Source: Marinifilum sp. N1E240
GTDB lineage: Bacteria; Bacteroidota; Bacteroidia; Bacteroidales; Marinifilaceae
Reading direction: 5' to 3'
Assembly: GCF_009295825.1 (NCBI RefSeq)
Contig: NZ_WHKF01000002.1
Span: 930,001-994,000 of the forward strand
Length of the DNA: 64,000 nt
The translations under genes were made by a program, and so were the position numbers. The notes beneath the pieces were generated by a model. It was not told where the DNA came from, did not search any database, and was given only the letters and a program-made list of their open reading frames with translations. Below are positions 56,717 to 64,000 of the stretch, piece after piece; position 1 is the first letter of the stretch; each line of letters opens with the position of its first letter.

Positions 56717-57775
56717 ATGAATTTAAAAGATAGATTATATCAGTTTTTCTCAATAAGGTTGGTTCAACATCTCTCCTTCTGGTCAGTATTTTTATTATTG
56801 GCTTTATGGCGATTCATGGATATGGAAAGAGAAAGAATTGCAAATGAGATATTCTTTGAAATTACTCAGTTATTTGTAATCGTAGTATTCGTTTATTTCA
56901 ACTTAAGATACTTAATACCTAAATATTGGAACAAAGGAGAGTATTTCAATTATATTATCAATATCATATTTTACGAATTTCTTATCATTAGTTTTTTAAG
57001 TATTAGTATTAGATACTATCCAGATATCCATTTTCAAAAAGTAGCAGGAGATAACCCTAGTAGACTAATAGTCATGAACTTTTTTAAGACAAATATTTTT
57101 GTCTTATCAAGTTCCTTATTTCATTTTGTAAAAGAATGGATTAAACTAAAAGATGAAAATTTAAAGTTTACTGAAAAAGCCCAGGAACAGCTCGAAGCTG
57201 AAATCAGTATTTTAAAAGCACAGGTAAATCCTCATTTTCTTTTCAATACACTAAATAATATTTACTCAATGAGTCTTTATGATTCAAAAAAGACTCCTGA
57301 GATGATTCTAAAACTTAGTCAACTTATTAGCTACATGCTATATGAATGCAAGGATGAAGAAGTGAACCTTGAAAAGGAAATTCAATTTATAAGAAACTAT
57401 ATCGATTTAGAATCTGTACGAGTTGAAGATATCGCAAGTATAAATCTCGAAATAAAAGGCGAAGACCCTGGACATAAGATACCACCTCTCCTATTCATAC
57501 CATTAATAGAAAATGCATTTAAACATGGCATTTCAACTGAGCAAAATTCTTCAGAGATCAATATCAAACTAGAGGTTTCCAACAATAAAGTCGATCTTAA
57601 AATCAATAATCCAATTGATGAATCGAAGAATGATAATAGAAAAGAACAATATGGTGGTCTCGGAATTGAGAATGTAAAAAAGAGACTCAATTTGTTATTT
57701 CCTAAAAGATACGAGTTTACAATATCTGTAACTGATAATTTATACTCAACACACCTAAGTTTAACACTTTCTTAA
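56717..57775 (+). CDS. LytS/YehU-type sensor histidine kinase
   Basis: A 352-aa membrane kinase. Four membrane helices lie in residues 15-140 (LSFWSVFLLLALWRF, TQLFVIVVFVYFNL, NIIFYEFLIISFLSI, FVLSSSLFHFV), then a short coiled coil and the His_kinase domain with the phospho-acceptor in AQVNPHFLFNTLNNIYSMSL (His near 177), and an ATPase domain with PPLLFIPLIENAFKHG near 258 and GGLGIENVKKRL near 313. It overlaps the response regulator gene by one base (TAATG). Confidence 0.93.
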   Translation: MNLKDRLYQFFSIRLVQHLSFWSVFLLLALWRFMDMERERIANEIFFEITQLFVIVVFVYFNLRYLIPKYWNKGEYFNYIINIIFYEFLIISFLSISIRYYPDIHFQKVAGDNPSRLIVMNFFKTNIFVLSSSLFHFVKEWIKLKDENLKFTEKAQEQLEAEISILKAQVNPHFLFNTLNNIYSMSLYDSKKTPEMILKLSQLISYMLYECKDEEVNLEKEIQFIRNYIDLESVRVEDIASINLEIKGEDPGHKIPPLLFIPLIENAFKHGISTEQNSSEINIKLEVSNNKVDLKINNPIDESKNDNRKEQYGGLGIENVKKRLNLLFPKRYEFTISVTDNLYSTHLSLTLS

Positions 57776-58515
57776 TGACTACGAATATGAAAATTAAATG
57801 TATCATAGTTGATGATGAAATTCATGCCAGAAAAGTTCTTGAGAAATACATACAAGATATTCCTCATCTTGAATTGATTAAATCGTGTAAAAATGCATTG
57901 GAAGCGATGGATATTCTACGAAATCAATCAATAGATGCCATGTTCCTGGATATAAACATGCCAAAAATTACAGGCTTAAATTTTCTGGAAAGCTTACAAA
58001 ATGCACCTGCTGTAGTAATTACAACTGCTTATCGAGAATATGCTCTTGATGCATATGAATTAGATGTAGTCGACTATTTGCACAAGCCCATACCTTTTCC
58101 TCGATTTGTAAAATCAATTTCAAAAATTGAAGACAGATTACAGGTTAAAAGTCAGCCAATACAAAAGGTAAAAGAAAACAATCCCGAAATTGCTTCTGAT
58201 TTCATATTTGTAAAGGCAGATAAAAAAACCATAAAGTTAAATTTTAACGAAATTCAATACATCGAAGGTCTTGGCGACTATGTTAAAATTCATACTAAAG
58301 AAAGGAGTATTGTTAGTAAGCTAACCGTAAAGCGTATGGAAGAGTTGTTGCCTTCAAATCAATTCCCACGTGTTCACAAATCCTTTATTGTTGCAATGAG
58401 AGCAATTAACTCAATTGAAGGAAATCAAATTGAAACTGATACATGTAAAATTCCAATCGGACAAATCTACCGTCAAGGATTTATTGAATTAATTAATTCA
58501 TTTCTTAAAAAATAG
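57775..58515 (+). CDS. LytTR family response regulator
   Basis: A 246-aa two-domain regulator: receiver domain (residues 5-125; acidic pair DDE at 13-15, phospho-acceptor Asp59 in MFLDINMPKITG, KPI near 101) and a LytTR DNA-binding domain (145-245) with DFIFVKADKKTIKLNFNEIQ, YIEGLGDYVKIHT and FPRVHKSFIVAM. The start could also be the ATG four codons later. Together with the kinase it probably controls the divergent efflux operon, which is its nearest neighbour. Confidence 0.93.
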   Translation: MTTNMKIKCIIVDDEIHARKVLEKYIQDIPHLELIKSCKNALEAMDILRNQSIDAMFLDINMPKITGLNFLESLQNAPAVVITTAYREYALDAYELDVVDYLHKPIPFPRFVKSISKIEDRLQVKSQPIQKVKENNPEIASDFIFVKADKKTIKLNFNEIQYIEGLGDYVKIHTKERSIVSKLTVKRMEELLPSNQFPRVHKSFIVAMRAINSIEGNQIETDTCKIPIGQIYRQGFIELINSFLKK

Positions 58516-58596
58516 ATCAATCCTGTTCAATTTATAGCTCCTTTTACCACTATTTACAGTCTTCTAAAGGATCTTTGTAGTTTTTTAACATTTTTT

Positions 58597-58616
58597 AGTT
58601 CGGAACAAACCGAACT
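58597..58616. promoter_or_regulatory. Operator 1 of the GbsR/MarR regulator, over its own promoter
   Basis: AGTTCG-N8-CGAACT (here extended to AGTTCGG-N6-CCGAACT). It ends five bases before the -7 element TATATTTG (58622-58629), so a bound repressor would block the promoter. The regulator starts at 58641. Two more sites of the same form lie at 59204 and 59298. Confidence 0.75.
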
Positions 58617-58621
58617 GTAGT

Positions 58622-58629
58622 TATATTTG
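58622..58629 (+). promoter_or_regulatory. -7 element (TATATTTG) of the GbsR/MarR regulator gene
   Basis: Fits TAnnTTTG and lies 11 bp before the start codon at 58641, so the leader is very short. The -33 position falls within operator 1. Confidence 0.65.
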
Positions 58630-58640
58630 CATCGTTAAAG

Positions 58641-59165
58641 ATGACAAAAATGAAAGATCAAATCGATTTAGAAAATCAAAAAAAATTGCTTGTTGAAAGC
58701 TACGGTCTGTTTATGGAAAAGCAAGAAAAGCTCGCTCCTATTGCTGCTCGTATATTTGCAACTTTACTTATTGATAAAGAAAATGGATCTACATTTGAAG
58801 AATTGGTTAATTTTCTTGGAGCAAGTAAAAGTACTGTTTCAACAAATTTAAAAACTCTTCAGAAAACTGAAATTATAACCTATCACACAAAACCGGGTGA
58901 TAGAAAAAAATATTTCACATTAAATCCTGTAGGTTTCTTAGCCAGAATAAATGAGAGTATCAAAATGTATCGCATTGAACAAAAATTATTGATACAGGTT
59001 AGAGAATACAAGCAATTAGCCAATCAAACTTCAAAAGATAAAAATTATACCATAGATCACGACATGCCCTATTTGGATTTTTTAACCAATACGATTAATC
59101 TGTTAGAACAACTTCATAAAGATATTGAAGCGAAATGTTCTATTTTCGATCACCTGTCTAAATAA
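58641..59165 (+). CDS. GbsR/MarR family transcriptional regulator
   Basis: A 174-aa winged-helix regulator. The DNA-binding part covers residues 35-100: APIAARIFATLLIDKENGST then FEELVNFLGASKSTVSTNLK (recognition helix) and HTKPGDRKKYFTLN (wing). The C-terminal helices make the dimer. It lies directly before an adaptor-pump-outer membrane operon. Three 20-bp operators, one over its own promoter and two before the adaptor gene, mark it as an autoregulated repressor of this pump. ATG at 58650 is another possible start. Confidence 0.88.
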   Translation: MTKMKDQIDLENQKKLLVESYGLFMEKQEKLAPIAARIFATLLIDKENGSTFEELVNFLGASKSTVSTNLKTLQKTEIITYHTKPGDRKKYFTLNPVGFLARINESIKMYRIEQKLLIQVREYKQLANQTSKDKNYTIDHDMPYLDFLTNTINLLEQLHKDIEAKCSIFDHLSK

Positions 59166-59203
59166 TTTTGATCAGCTAATTCATTAGTTTTTTAGCTTCC
59201 TAT

Positions 59204-59223
59204 GGTTCGTATATATCCGAACT
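59204..59223. promoter_or_regulatory. Operator 2, upstream of the RND operon
   Basis: GGTTCG-N8-CGAACT, followed by TTAAAGAACTAAAATAAA. The same follow-up text comes after operator 3, 94 bp downstream, so operators 2 and 3 and their right flanks are a direct duplication. Confidence 0.7.
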
Positions 59224-59297
59224 TAAAGAACTAAAATAAATGATGATTAATAAAGATCAAATAATTGTAAATAAATAATCAAAACCAATATCTCACT

Positions 59298-59317
59298 AGT
59301 TCGTTTTCAGTCGAACT
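59298..59317. promoter_or_regulatory. Operator 3, directly before the adaptor gene
   Basis: AGTTCG-N8-CGAACT, followed by TAAAGAACTAAAAATAAA. It ends 21 bp before the adaptor ATG at 59339. Confidence 0.75.
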
Positions 59318-59338
59318 TAAAGAACTAAAAATAAAAGA

Positions 59339-60493
59339 ATGAAGAAAAACTATTTATTCGCAGGTATAGCAATCCTCCTACTAGGATCTACCTCATGCAA
59401 AAATGGAAACCAACCTCAAGCAGGACATGGTCCAATGCCTTTTCCTGTGCAAACTGTAGAGAAATCGAATGTAACTACATATACAGAATATGCTGCCAAT
59501 ATCGAAGGAGTTCAAAATATCGAGATTAGACCTAAAGTTGATGGATTTATTGATCGAATTTATGTAGATGAAGGAGCCGAAGTAAAAAAAGGTCAATTGC
59601 TTTTTAAACTAAGTGCCGAAACTTTAAACCAACAAGTAAATGCCGCTAAAGCCAATATTTCGGTTGCAGAAGCTCAGGTTGTATCAGCACAGGTTGAAGT
59701 TGATAAGATAACTCCATTGGTTGAGAAAAATATTGTGAGTTCAGTTCAATTAAAAACTGCAAAAAGCAACCTAAATGCTGCCAATGCGCAATTAGCTGCA
59801 GCAAAAGCAGATTACCAAAATGCCAAAGAAAATCAGGATTATACTATAATAAAAAGTCCGGTTGATGGAATGATTGGAAGCATACCTTATAAAGTTGGTA
59901 GTTTGGTTGGGAGAACTGAAACCAATCCTTTAACAACAGTTTCTAATATTAAAAATGTGTACGCTTATTTTACACTGAATGAGAAACAATTATTACAATT
60001 TAACAGACAGTTAAATGGTAGTAGTGTTAAGGAAAAGATAGAGCAAATGCCAGAGGTAGAGTTGGTTTTAGCAGACGGATCAATTTACGATGAAAAAGGA
60101 CGAATTGAAACCATTAATGGTATGGTAAATCCTAGGACAGGAAGTATTAGTTACCGAGCAATTTTTCCAAATACAAATCACTTACTAAGAAGTGGTATTA
60201 GTGGTAAAGTTAAAATGCCATCTGATGTTAACAACATCGTTTTATTGCCACAGCAGGCTACATTCGAACTACAAGGAAAGAAATTTGTCTACTTGGTGAA
60301 TAAAGATAACAAAGTACAGTCAAAAGAAGTTATTGTTTCGAATACTACAGATACCCATTTTATTGTAAAAAATGGAGTTCAAGCTGGACAAAAGTTTGTT
60401 GTTGATGGATTAATAAAGCTTAGAGAAGGAATGGAAATCATTCCTCAATCAGGTGATAACAACCCTGGTAATGCTGCATTTTCAAAAGAATAA
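59339..60493 (+). CDS. RND efflux periplasmic adaptor (AcrA/MexA type lipoprotein)
   Basis: A 384-aa adaptor with a lipoprotein signal (LLLGSTSC, Cys20). First lipoyl half EIRPKVDGFIDRIYVDEGAE and VKKGQLLFKL at 62-92, helical hairpin 95-160 with NAAKANISVAEAQVVSAQVE and the coiled partner, second lipoyl half DYTIIKSPVDGMIGSIPYKV near 163, then barrel and membrane-proximal domains. First gene of a plus-strand operon with the HAE1 pump 34 bp downstream. Confidence 0.93.
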   Translation: MKKNYLFAGIAILLLGSTSCKNGNQPQAGHGPMPFPVQTVEKSNVTTYTEYAANIEGVQNIEIRPKVDGFIDRIYVDEGAEVKKGQLLFKLSAETLNQQVNAAKANISVAEAQVVSAQVEVDKITPLVEKNIVSSVQLKTAKSNLNAANAQLAAAKADYQNAKENQDYTIIKSPVDGMIGSIPYKVGSLVGRTETNPLTTVSNIKNVYAYFTLNEKQLLQFNRQLNGSSVKEKIEQMPEVELVLADGSIYDEKGRIETINGMVNPRTGSISYRAIFPNTNHLLRSGISGKVKMPSDVNNIVLLPQQATFELQGKKFVYLVNKDNKVQSKEVIVSNTTDTHFIVKNGVQAGQKFVVDGLIKLREGMEIIPQSGDNNPGNAAFSKE

Positions 60494-60527
60494 GTAAATT
60501 TTTTATTACAATTTTCAAGTAAAAAAC

Positions 60528-63500
60528 ATGTTACAGAAATTTATTGAACGGCCGGTACTATCGACCGTAATATCCATACTCATCGTAATTTTGGGGATTT
60601 TAGGTCTTTCTTCATTACCTCGAGAACAGTTTCCTGAGATTGCACCTCCAACGGTTCAAATTTCAGCCACTTACCCAGGAGCAAATGCTGAGACCATTTT
60701 AAAAAGTGTTGTTGTACCAATCGAAGAAGCAGTAAACGGAGTTGAAAATATGACTTATATGTCATCAACCTCAAGTAACGATGGAACTGCATCAATCAGT
60801 GTTTATTTCGAATTGGGAACCAATCCAGATATTGCCGCTGTTAACGTTCAAAACCGTGTTGCTACAGTTAATAGCAAGTTGCCTCAGCAAGTAATTCAAT
60901 CAGGTGTAACAACCGAAAAGGTACAGAATAGTGTTTTAATGTTCTTTTCGTTGTACACTGATAATGATGATTTCGATGCAACCTTCATCGAAAACTACGC
61001 GCGTATCAACCTAATTCCTATGATCAAAAGGGTAAATGGTGTTGGTAGTGCTAATGTATTTGGTTCAAAAGACTATTCAATGAGAATATGGTTGAAACCA
61101 GAAAAAATGGCAGCTTACGGCTTAACACCTCAAGATGTTGTAAACGCATTAAATGAACAAAATCTCGAAGCAGCACCAGGAAAATTTGGTGAGAATTCAA
61201 ATCAGGCATTCGAATATGTTATTCGTTACAAAGGAAAACTTTCAACCCAAAATGAATATGAGAACATTATCTTAAGATCTGAAGGAAATAGTGATTTTCT
61301 AAAATTAAAAGATGTGGCAAAAGTCGAATTAGGAGCATTTAATTACGGAACAAAAAACATTACAAATGGAAACCCATCAGTAGCTGTTGCAGTTTATCAA
61401 ACCTCTGGATCAAATGCTCAGGAAATTATTAAAGAGGTTGTTGAAACACTAGAAAAGGCAAAAAAGGATTTTCCTAAAGGCGTTGACTATGTGATACCAT
61501 TTAACACAAATGATTTCCTTGAGGCATCCATTAGCAAAGTGGTTAGCACCTTAATTGAGGCATTCCTTCTGGTGTTTCTTGTTGTATTCTTATTCCTACA
61601 AGATTTTAGATCAACTTTGATTCCTGCTATTGCAGTTCCCGTAGCTATTATTGGTACATTCTTCTTCCTGAATCTATTTGGATTCTCGATTAACATGTTG
61701 ACCTTATTTGCGCTGGTGTTAGCCATCGGTATTGTAGTTGATGATGCCATTGTGGTGGTTGAAGCAGTCCATGCTAAACTTGATAATGGAGCGAAGAGTG
61801 CTAAAAAAGCAACCATATCTGCTATGAGCGAGATTACTGGTGCTATTATTTCAATAACCTTGGTAATGTCCGCGGTATTTATTCCAGTTTCATTTTTGGA
61901 GGGACCAACAGGAGCATTTTACCAACAATTCGCCATTACACTGGCAGTTGCTATTGTAATTTCAGCAATTAATGCATTGACCTTAAGTCCAGCATTATGT
62001 GCAATTTTGCTTAAACCTCATGATCCTAGTGAAGAACACAAAAAAGGATTGGCTAATCGTTTTTATACTTCATTTAATACAGGATTCGATGTTGTAACTG
62101 AACGTTATACCAACTCTGTTCGTTTTCTGATCCGCAAAAAGTGGTTGTCAGGGGTTATACTTGTAGTATTTATTGCTTTAGCAGGATGGTTCTTTAAAAC
62201 AACACCAACCGGATTTATTCCAAATGAAGATCAAGGTATCATATTTTGTGACATCACATTACCTCCAGGAAGTACTTTAGATAGAACAACTGAAGTTGCA
62301 GGTAGAGTTGAGAAAATCATTAACGAAATTGATGTTGTTCAAGAGAACATGTTTGTAATTGGTTTTAGTTTAATGAGTGGTACAAATGGTGGATCGAAAG
62401 CATTTGCGGTAATAAAACTAAAAGAGTGGAATCAGCGTAAAGAAGATCACCAAAAAGTAAATGCCTTAATTGGTCAATTATTTGGAAGAACTGCAGGCAT
62501 TAACGAAGCCAGAATATTATTCTTCGCCCCTCCTACAGTCCGAGGATTTGGTAATTCTGATGGATTCGAAATGCGTTTGCAAGATAAATCAAACGGTGAG
62601 TTTAGCGATTTAATGGCTAAAAGTGGTCAATTCCTAGGAGCATTGAACCAACGACCAGAGATTAAGTATGCAATTACTTCATTCAACACAGGATTTCCAC
62701 AATATGAAATGGAAGTTAATGTTGAGAAAGTAAAAGAAGCAGGAATATCAGTTAATGGACTATTTTCGACTCTGCAGGGATATTATGGAAGTTGGTATGC
62801 TGCCGATTTCAACCGCTTTGGAAAGCAATATCGCGTGATGATTCAGTCTTCACCTGAAGATCGTGAAACCATTGAATCGATGAATAATGTGTTTGTGCGA
62901 AATTCACAAAACGAATTGGTTTCTGTAAGCCAGTTTGTGAATATGAAAAAAGTGAATGGACCTGATGTTGTGAACCGATTCAACCTGTTCAACTCTGCGA
63001 CAATAAACGGAAATGTAAATCCAGGTTATAGTACAGGTGATGCTATTAAAGCAATTCAGGAAGTTGCCGCAGAAACATTACCGGCTACTTATGGATACGA
63101 ATTCTCAGGAATGACACGTGAGGAACAGAAAGCAGGTAATCAAGCTATTTTGGTATTTGCCTTGAGTTTGATTTTTGTTTACTTCTTGTTAGCCGCACAG
63201 TACGAATCTTACATACTGCCATTCTCAATTATTTTATCCTTACCTATCGGGATATTTGGAGCGATATTCTTTGTAAAAACCATTGGTTTGGAAAATAATA
63301 TTTATTTCCAGGTTGCCTTGATCATGTTGATTGGTTTGCTGGCTAAAAATGCTATTCTTATTGTGGAATTTGCTTTGCAACGTCGCCGACAAGGTATGGA
63401 AATTATTCAAGCAGCTGCAGAAGGTGCTAAAGCTCGTTTACGTCCAATCTTGATGACCTCTTTCGCCTTTATTCTTGGTTTAATGCCATTAATGCTAGCA

Positions 63501-63680
63501 AGTGGCGCTGGTGCAGTTGGTAACCGTTCTATTGGAACCGGTGCTGTTGGAGGCATGTTAATAGGAACCATATTTGGTGTATTTGTAATACCTGCATTTT
63601 TTGTGATTTTCCAAATTATTCAGGAAAAAATCACCGGAGCTCCAAAGTTGGAAGAAAACGAATTGGAATCTGCAGAATAA
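60528..63680 (+). CDS. RND efflux pump, HAE1 family (AcrB-like)
   Basis: A 1,050-aa drug-type pump. It keeps all relay residues of AcrB: the double aspartate in LAIGIVVDDAIVVVEAVHAK near 405 and the TM10 lysine in MLIGLLAKNAILIVEFALQR near 935. The start QKFIERPVLSTVISILIVIL and PREQFPEIAPPTVQISATYP is typical. Multidrug export is likely. The NodT-like gene starts 11 bp downstream. Confidence 0.96.
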   Translation: MLQKFIERPVLSTVISILIVILGILGLSSLPREQFPEIAPPTVQISATYPGANAETILKSVVVPIEEAVNGVENMTYMSSTSSNDGTASISVYFELGTNPDIAAVNVQNRVATVNSKLPQQVIQSGVTTEKVQNSVLMFFSLYTDNDDFDATFIENYARINLIPMIKRVNGVGSANVFGSKDYSMRIWLKPEKMAAYGLTPQDVVNALNEQNLEAAPGKFGENSNQAFEYVIRYKGKLSTQNEYENIILRSEGNSDFLKLKDVAKVELGAFNYGTKNITNGNPSVAVAVYQTSGSNAQEIIKEVVETLEKAKKDFPKGVDYVIPFNTNDFLEASISKVVSTLIEAFLLVFLVVFLFLQDFRSTLIPAIAVPVAIIGTFFFLNLFGFSINMLTLFALVLAIGIVVDDAIVVVEAVHAKLDNGAKSAKKATISAMSEITGAIISITLVMSAVFIPVSFLEGPTGAFYQQFAITLAVAIVISAINALTLSPALCAILLKPHDPSEEHKKGLANRFYTSFNTGFDVVTERYTNSVRFLIRKKWLSGVILVVFIALAGWFFKTTPTGFIPNEDQGIIFCDITLPPGSTLDRTTEVAGRVEKIINEIDVVQENMFVIGFSLMSGTNGGSKAFAVIKLKEWNQRKEDHQKVNALIGQLFGRTAGINEARILFFAPPTVRGFGNSDGFEMRLQDKSNGEFSDLMAKSGQFLGALNQRPEIKYAITSFNTGFPQYEMEVNVEKVKEAGISVNGLFSTLQGYYGSWYAADFNRFGKQYRVMIQSSPEDRETIESMNNVFVRNSQNELVSVSQFVNMKKVNGPDVVNRFNLFNSATINGNVNPGYSTGDAIKAIQEVAAETLPATYGYEFSGMTREEQKAGNQAILVFALSLIFVYFLLAAQYESYILPFSIILSLPIGIFGAIFFVKTIGLENNIYFQVALIMLIGLLAKNAILIVEFALQRRRQGMEIIQAAAEGAKARLRPILMTSFAFILGLMPLMLASGAGAVGNRSIGTGAVGGMLIGTIFGVFVIPAFFVIFQIIQEKITGAPKLEENELESAE

Positions 63681-63691
63681 TCTAGAGCAAA

Positions 63692-64000
63692 ATGAAGAAA
63701 AGATATATAATCATTAGTCTGGTTTTGACAGCATTCAGTCTTCAGTCCTGTTTTGTTGCCAAAAAATATCAGCAACCTGAAATAGAAATTCAAGACCAGT
63801 ATAGAAATGTATCTACAACTGATTCAAGCACTTTGGCAAGTATGCCATGGAATCAGTTGTTCACCGATACAAAATTAAATGCACTTATTCAGGAGGCTTT
63901 GGATTCCAACCTGGATCTGTTAATGGCAGTTGAACGTGTGAATGCCGCTGAAGCCTACTATAAACAAGGTAAAATGGGTTATCTCCCTAGCTTAAATTTA
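63692..64000 (+). CDS. NodT/OprM-type outer membrane efflux lipoprotein (3' end cut off)
   Basis: The first 103 codons of an outer membrane factor. A lipoprotein signal (MKKRYIIISLVLTAFSLQSC, Cys20) is followed by the typical start FVAKKYQQPEIEIQDQYRN, MPWNQLFTDTKLNALIQEAL and SNLDLLMAVERVNAAEAYYK, the usual CusC/OprM/NodT text. It completes the tripartite system with the adaptor and pump. The rest lies beyond the right edge. Confidence 0.92.
   Translation, partial: MKKRYIIISLVLTAFSLQSCFVAKKYQQPEIEIQDQYRNVSTTDSSTLASMPWNQLFTDTKLNALIQEALDSNLDLLMAVERVNAAEAYYKQGKMGYLPSLNL

Overview
The window comes from a low-GC member of the Bacteroidota, probably of the marine Marinilabiliales/Marinifilaceae type. 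Evidence for this: many Bacteroidota-type genes (SecA with the long lineage insertion, DUF2023 next to flavodoxin, DUF4469/HU-like protein, DUF6268, monomeric NADP-isocitrate dehydrogenase), start regions without strong Shine-Dalgarno sequences, and several TAnnTTTG promoter -7 elements. No tRNA, rRNA, CRISPR array or intact insertion sequence was seen.

Layout. 1-6.3 kb: secA (cut by the left edge), a small lipoprotein, a SnoaL/DUF4440-like protein, ferritin, DUF2023 and flavodoxin, all on the minus strand. 6.3-9 kb: an accessory patch with two direct copies of a REP-like palindrome bracketing a GldM-like lipoprotein and a small membrane protein, a 4 x 23-bp tandem repeat and a DUF4469/HU-like gene. 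9.1-17.2 kb: AraC regulator, then a TetR regulator with a four-gene efflux operon (adaptor, RND pump, degenerate crotonase-like protein, TolC). 17.7-22.2 kb: a CPA2 cation/proton antiporter and a GyrI-like / WYL regulator / SRPBCC-GyrI group.

22.5-26.7 kb is the best find: a promoter, a fluoride riboswitch and a tightly packed five-gene operon encoding a CLC-F type fluoride/proton antiporter, a DUF190 protein, an enolase (the classical fluoride-sensitive enzyme), a SpoIIAA-like protein and MarC. It looks like a complete fluoride-resistance unit that also resupplies the fluoride target. The riboswitch has a visible translational expression platform.

26.7-33.4 kb: icd, dnaX and a RelA-type (p)ppGpp synthetase, minus strand. 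dnaX carries an A10 run with immediate stops in both other frames, as expected for tau/gamma production by slippage. 33.7-45.0 kb: heme (tetrapyrrole) genes hemD-hemL (plus) and hemA-hemC-hemB-hemE (minus), separated by a threonine/serine dehydratase, a HEAT-like protein, the remains of a contractile injection system (intact tail tube gene and a collapsed sheath pseudogene), a SPOR-like membrane protein and a hybrid-free histidine kinase. 45.3-49.0 kb: an NAD-binding epimerase-like protein, an ABM-fold protein and a PHP phosphoesterase fused to two ACT domains.

49.2-64 kb: two further RND efflux systems. The minus-strand one (adaptor, pump, DUF2141 protein, TolC, DUF6268) diverges from a LytS/LytTR two-component system; the plus-strand one (adaptor, pump, NodT-type lipoprotein cut by the right edge) follows a GbsR/MarR regulator, and three matching 20-bp operators (RGTTCG-N8-CGAACT) tie the regulator to both its own promoter and the pump operon.
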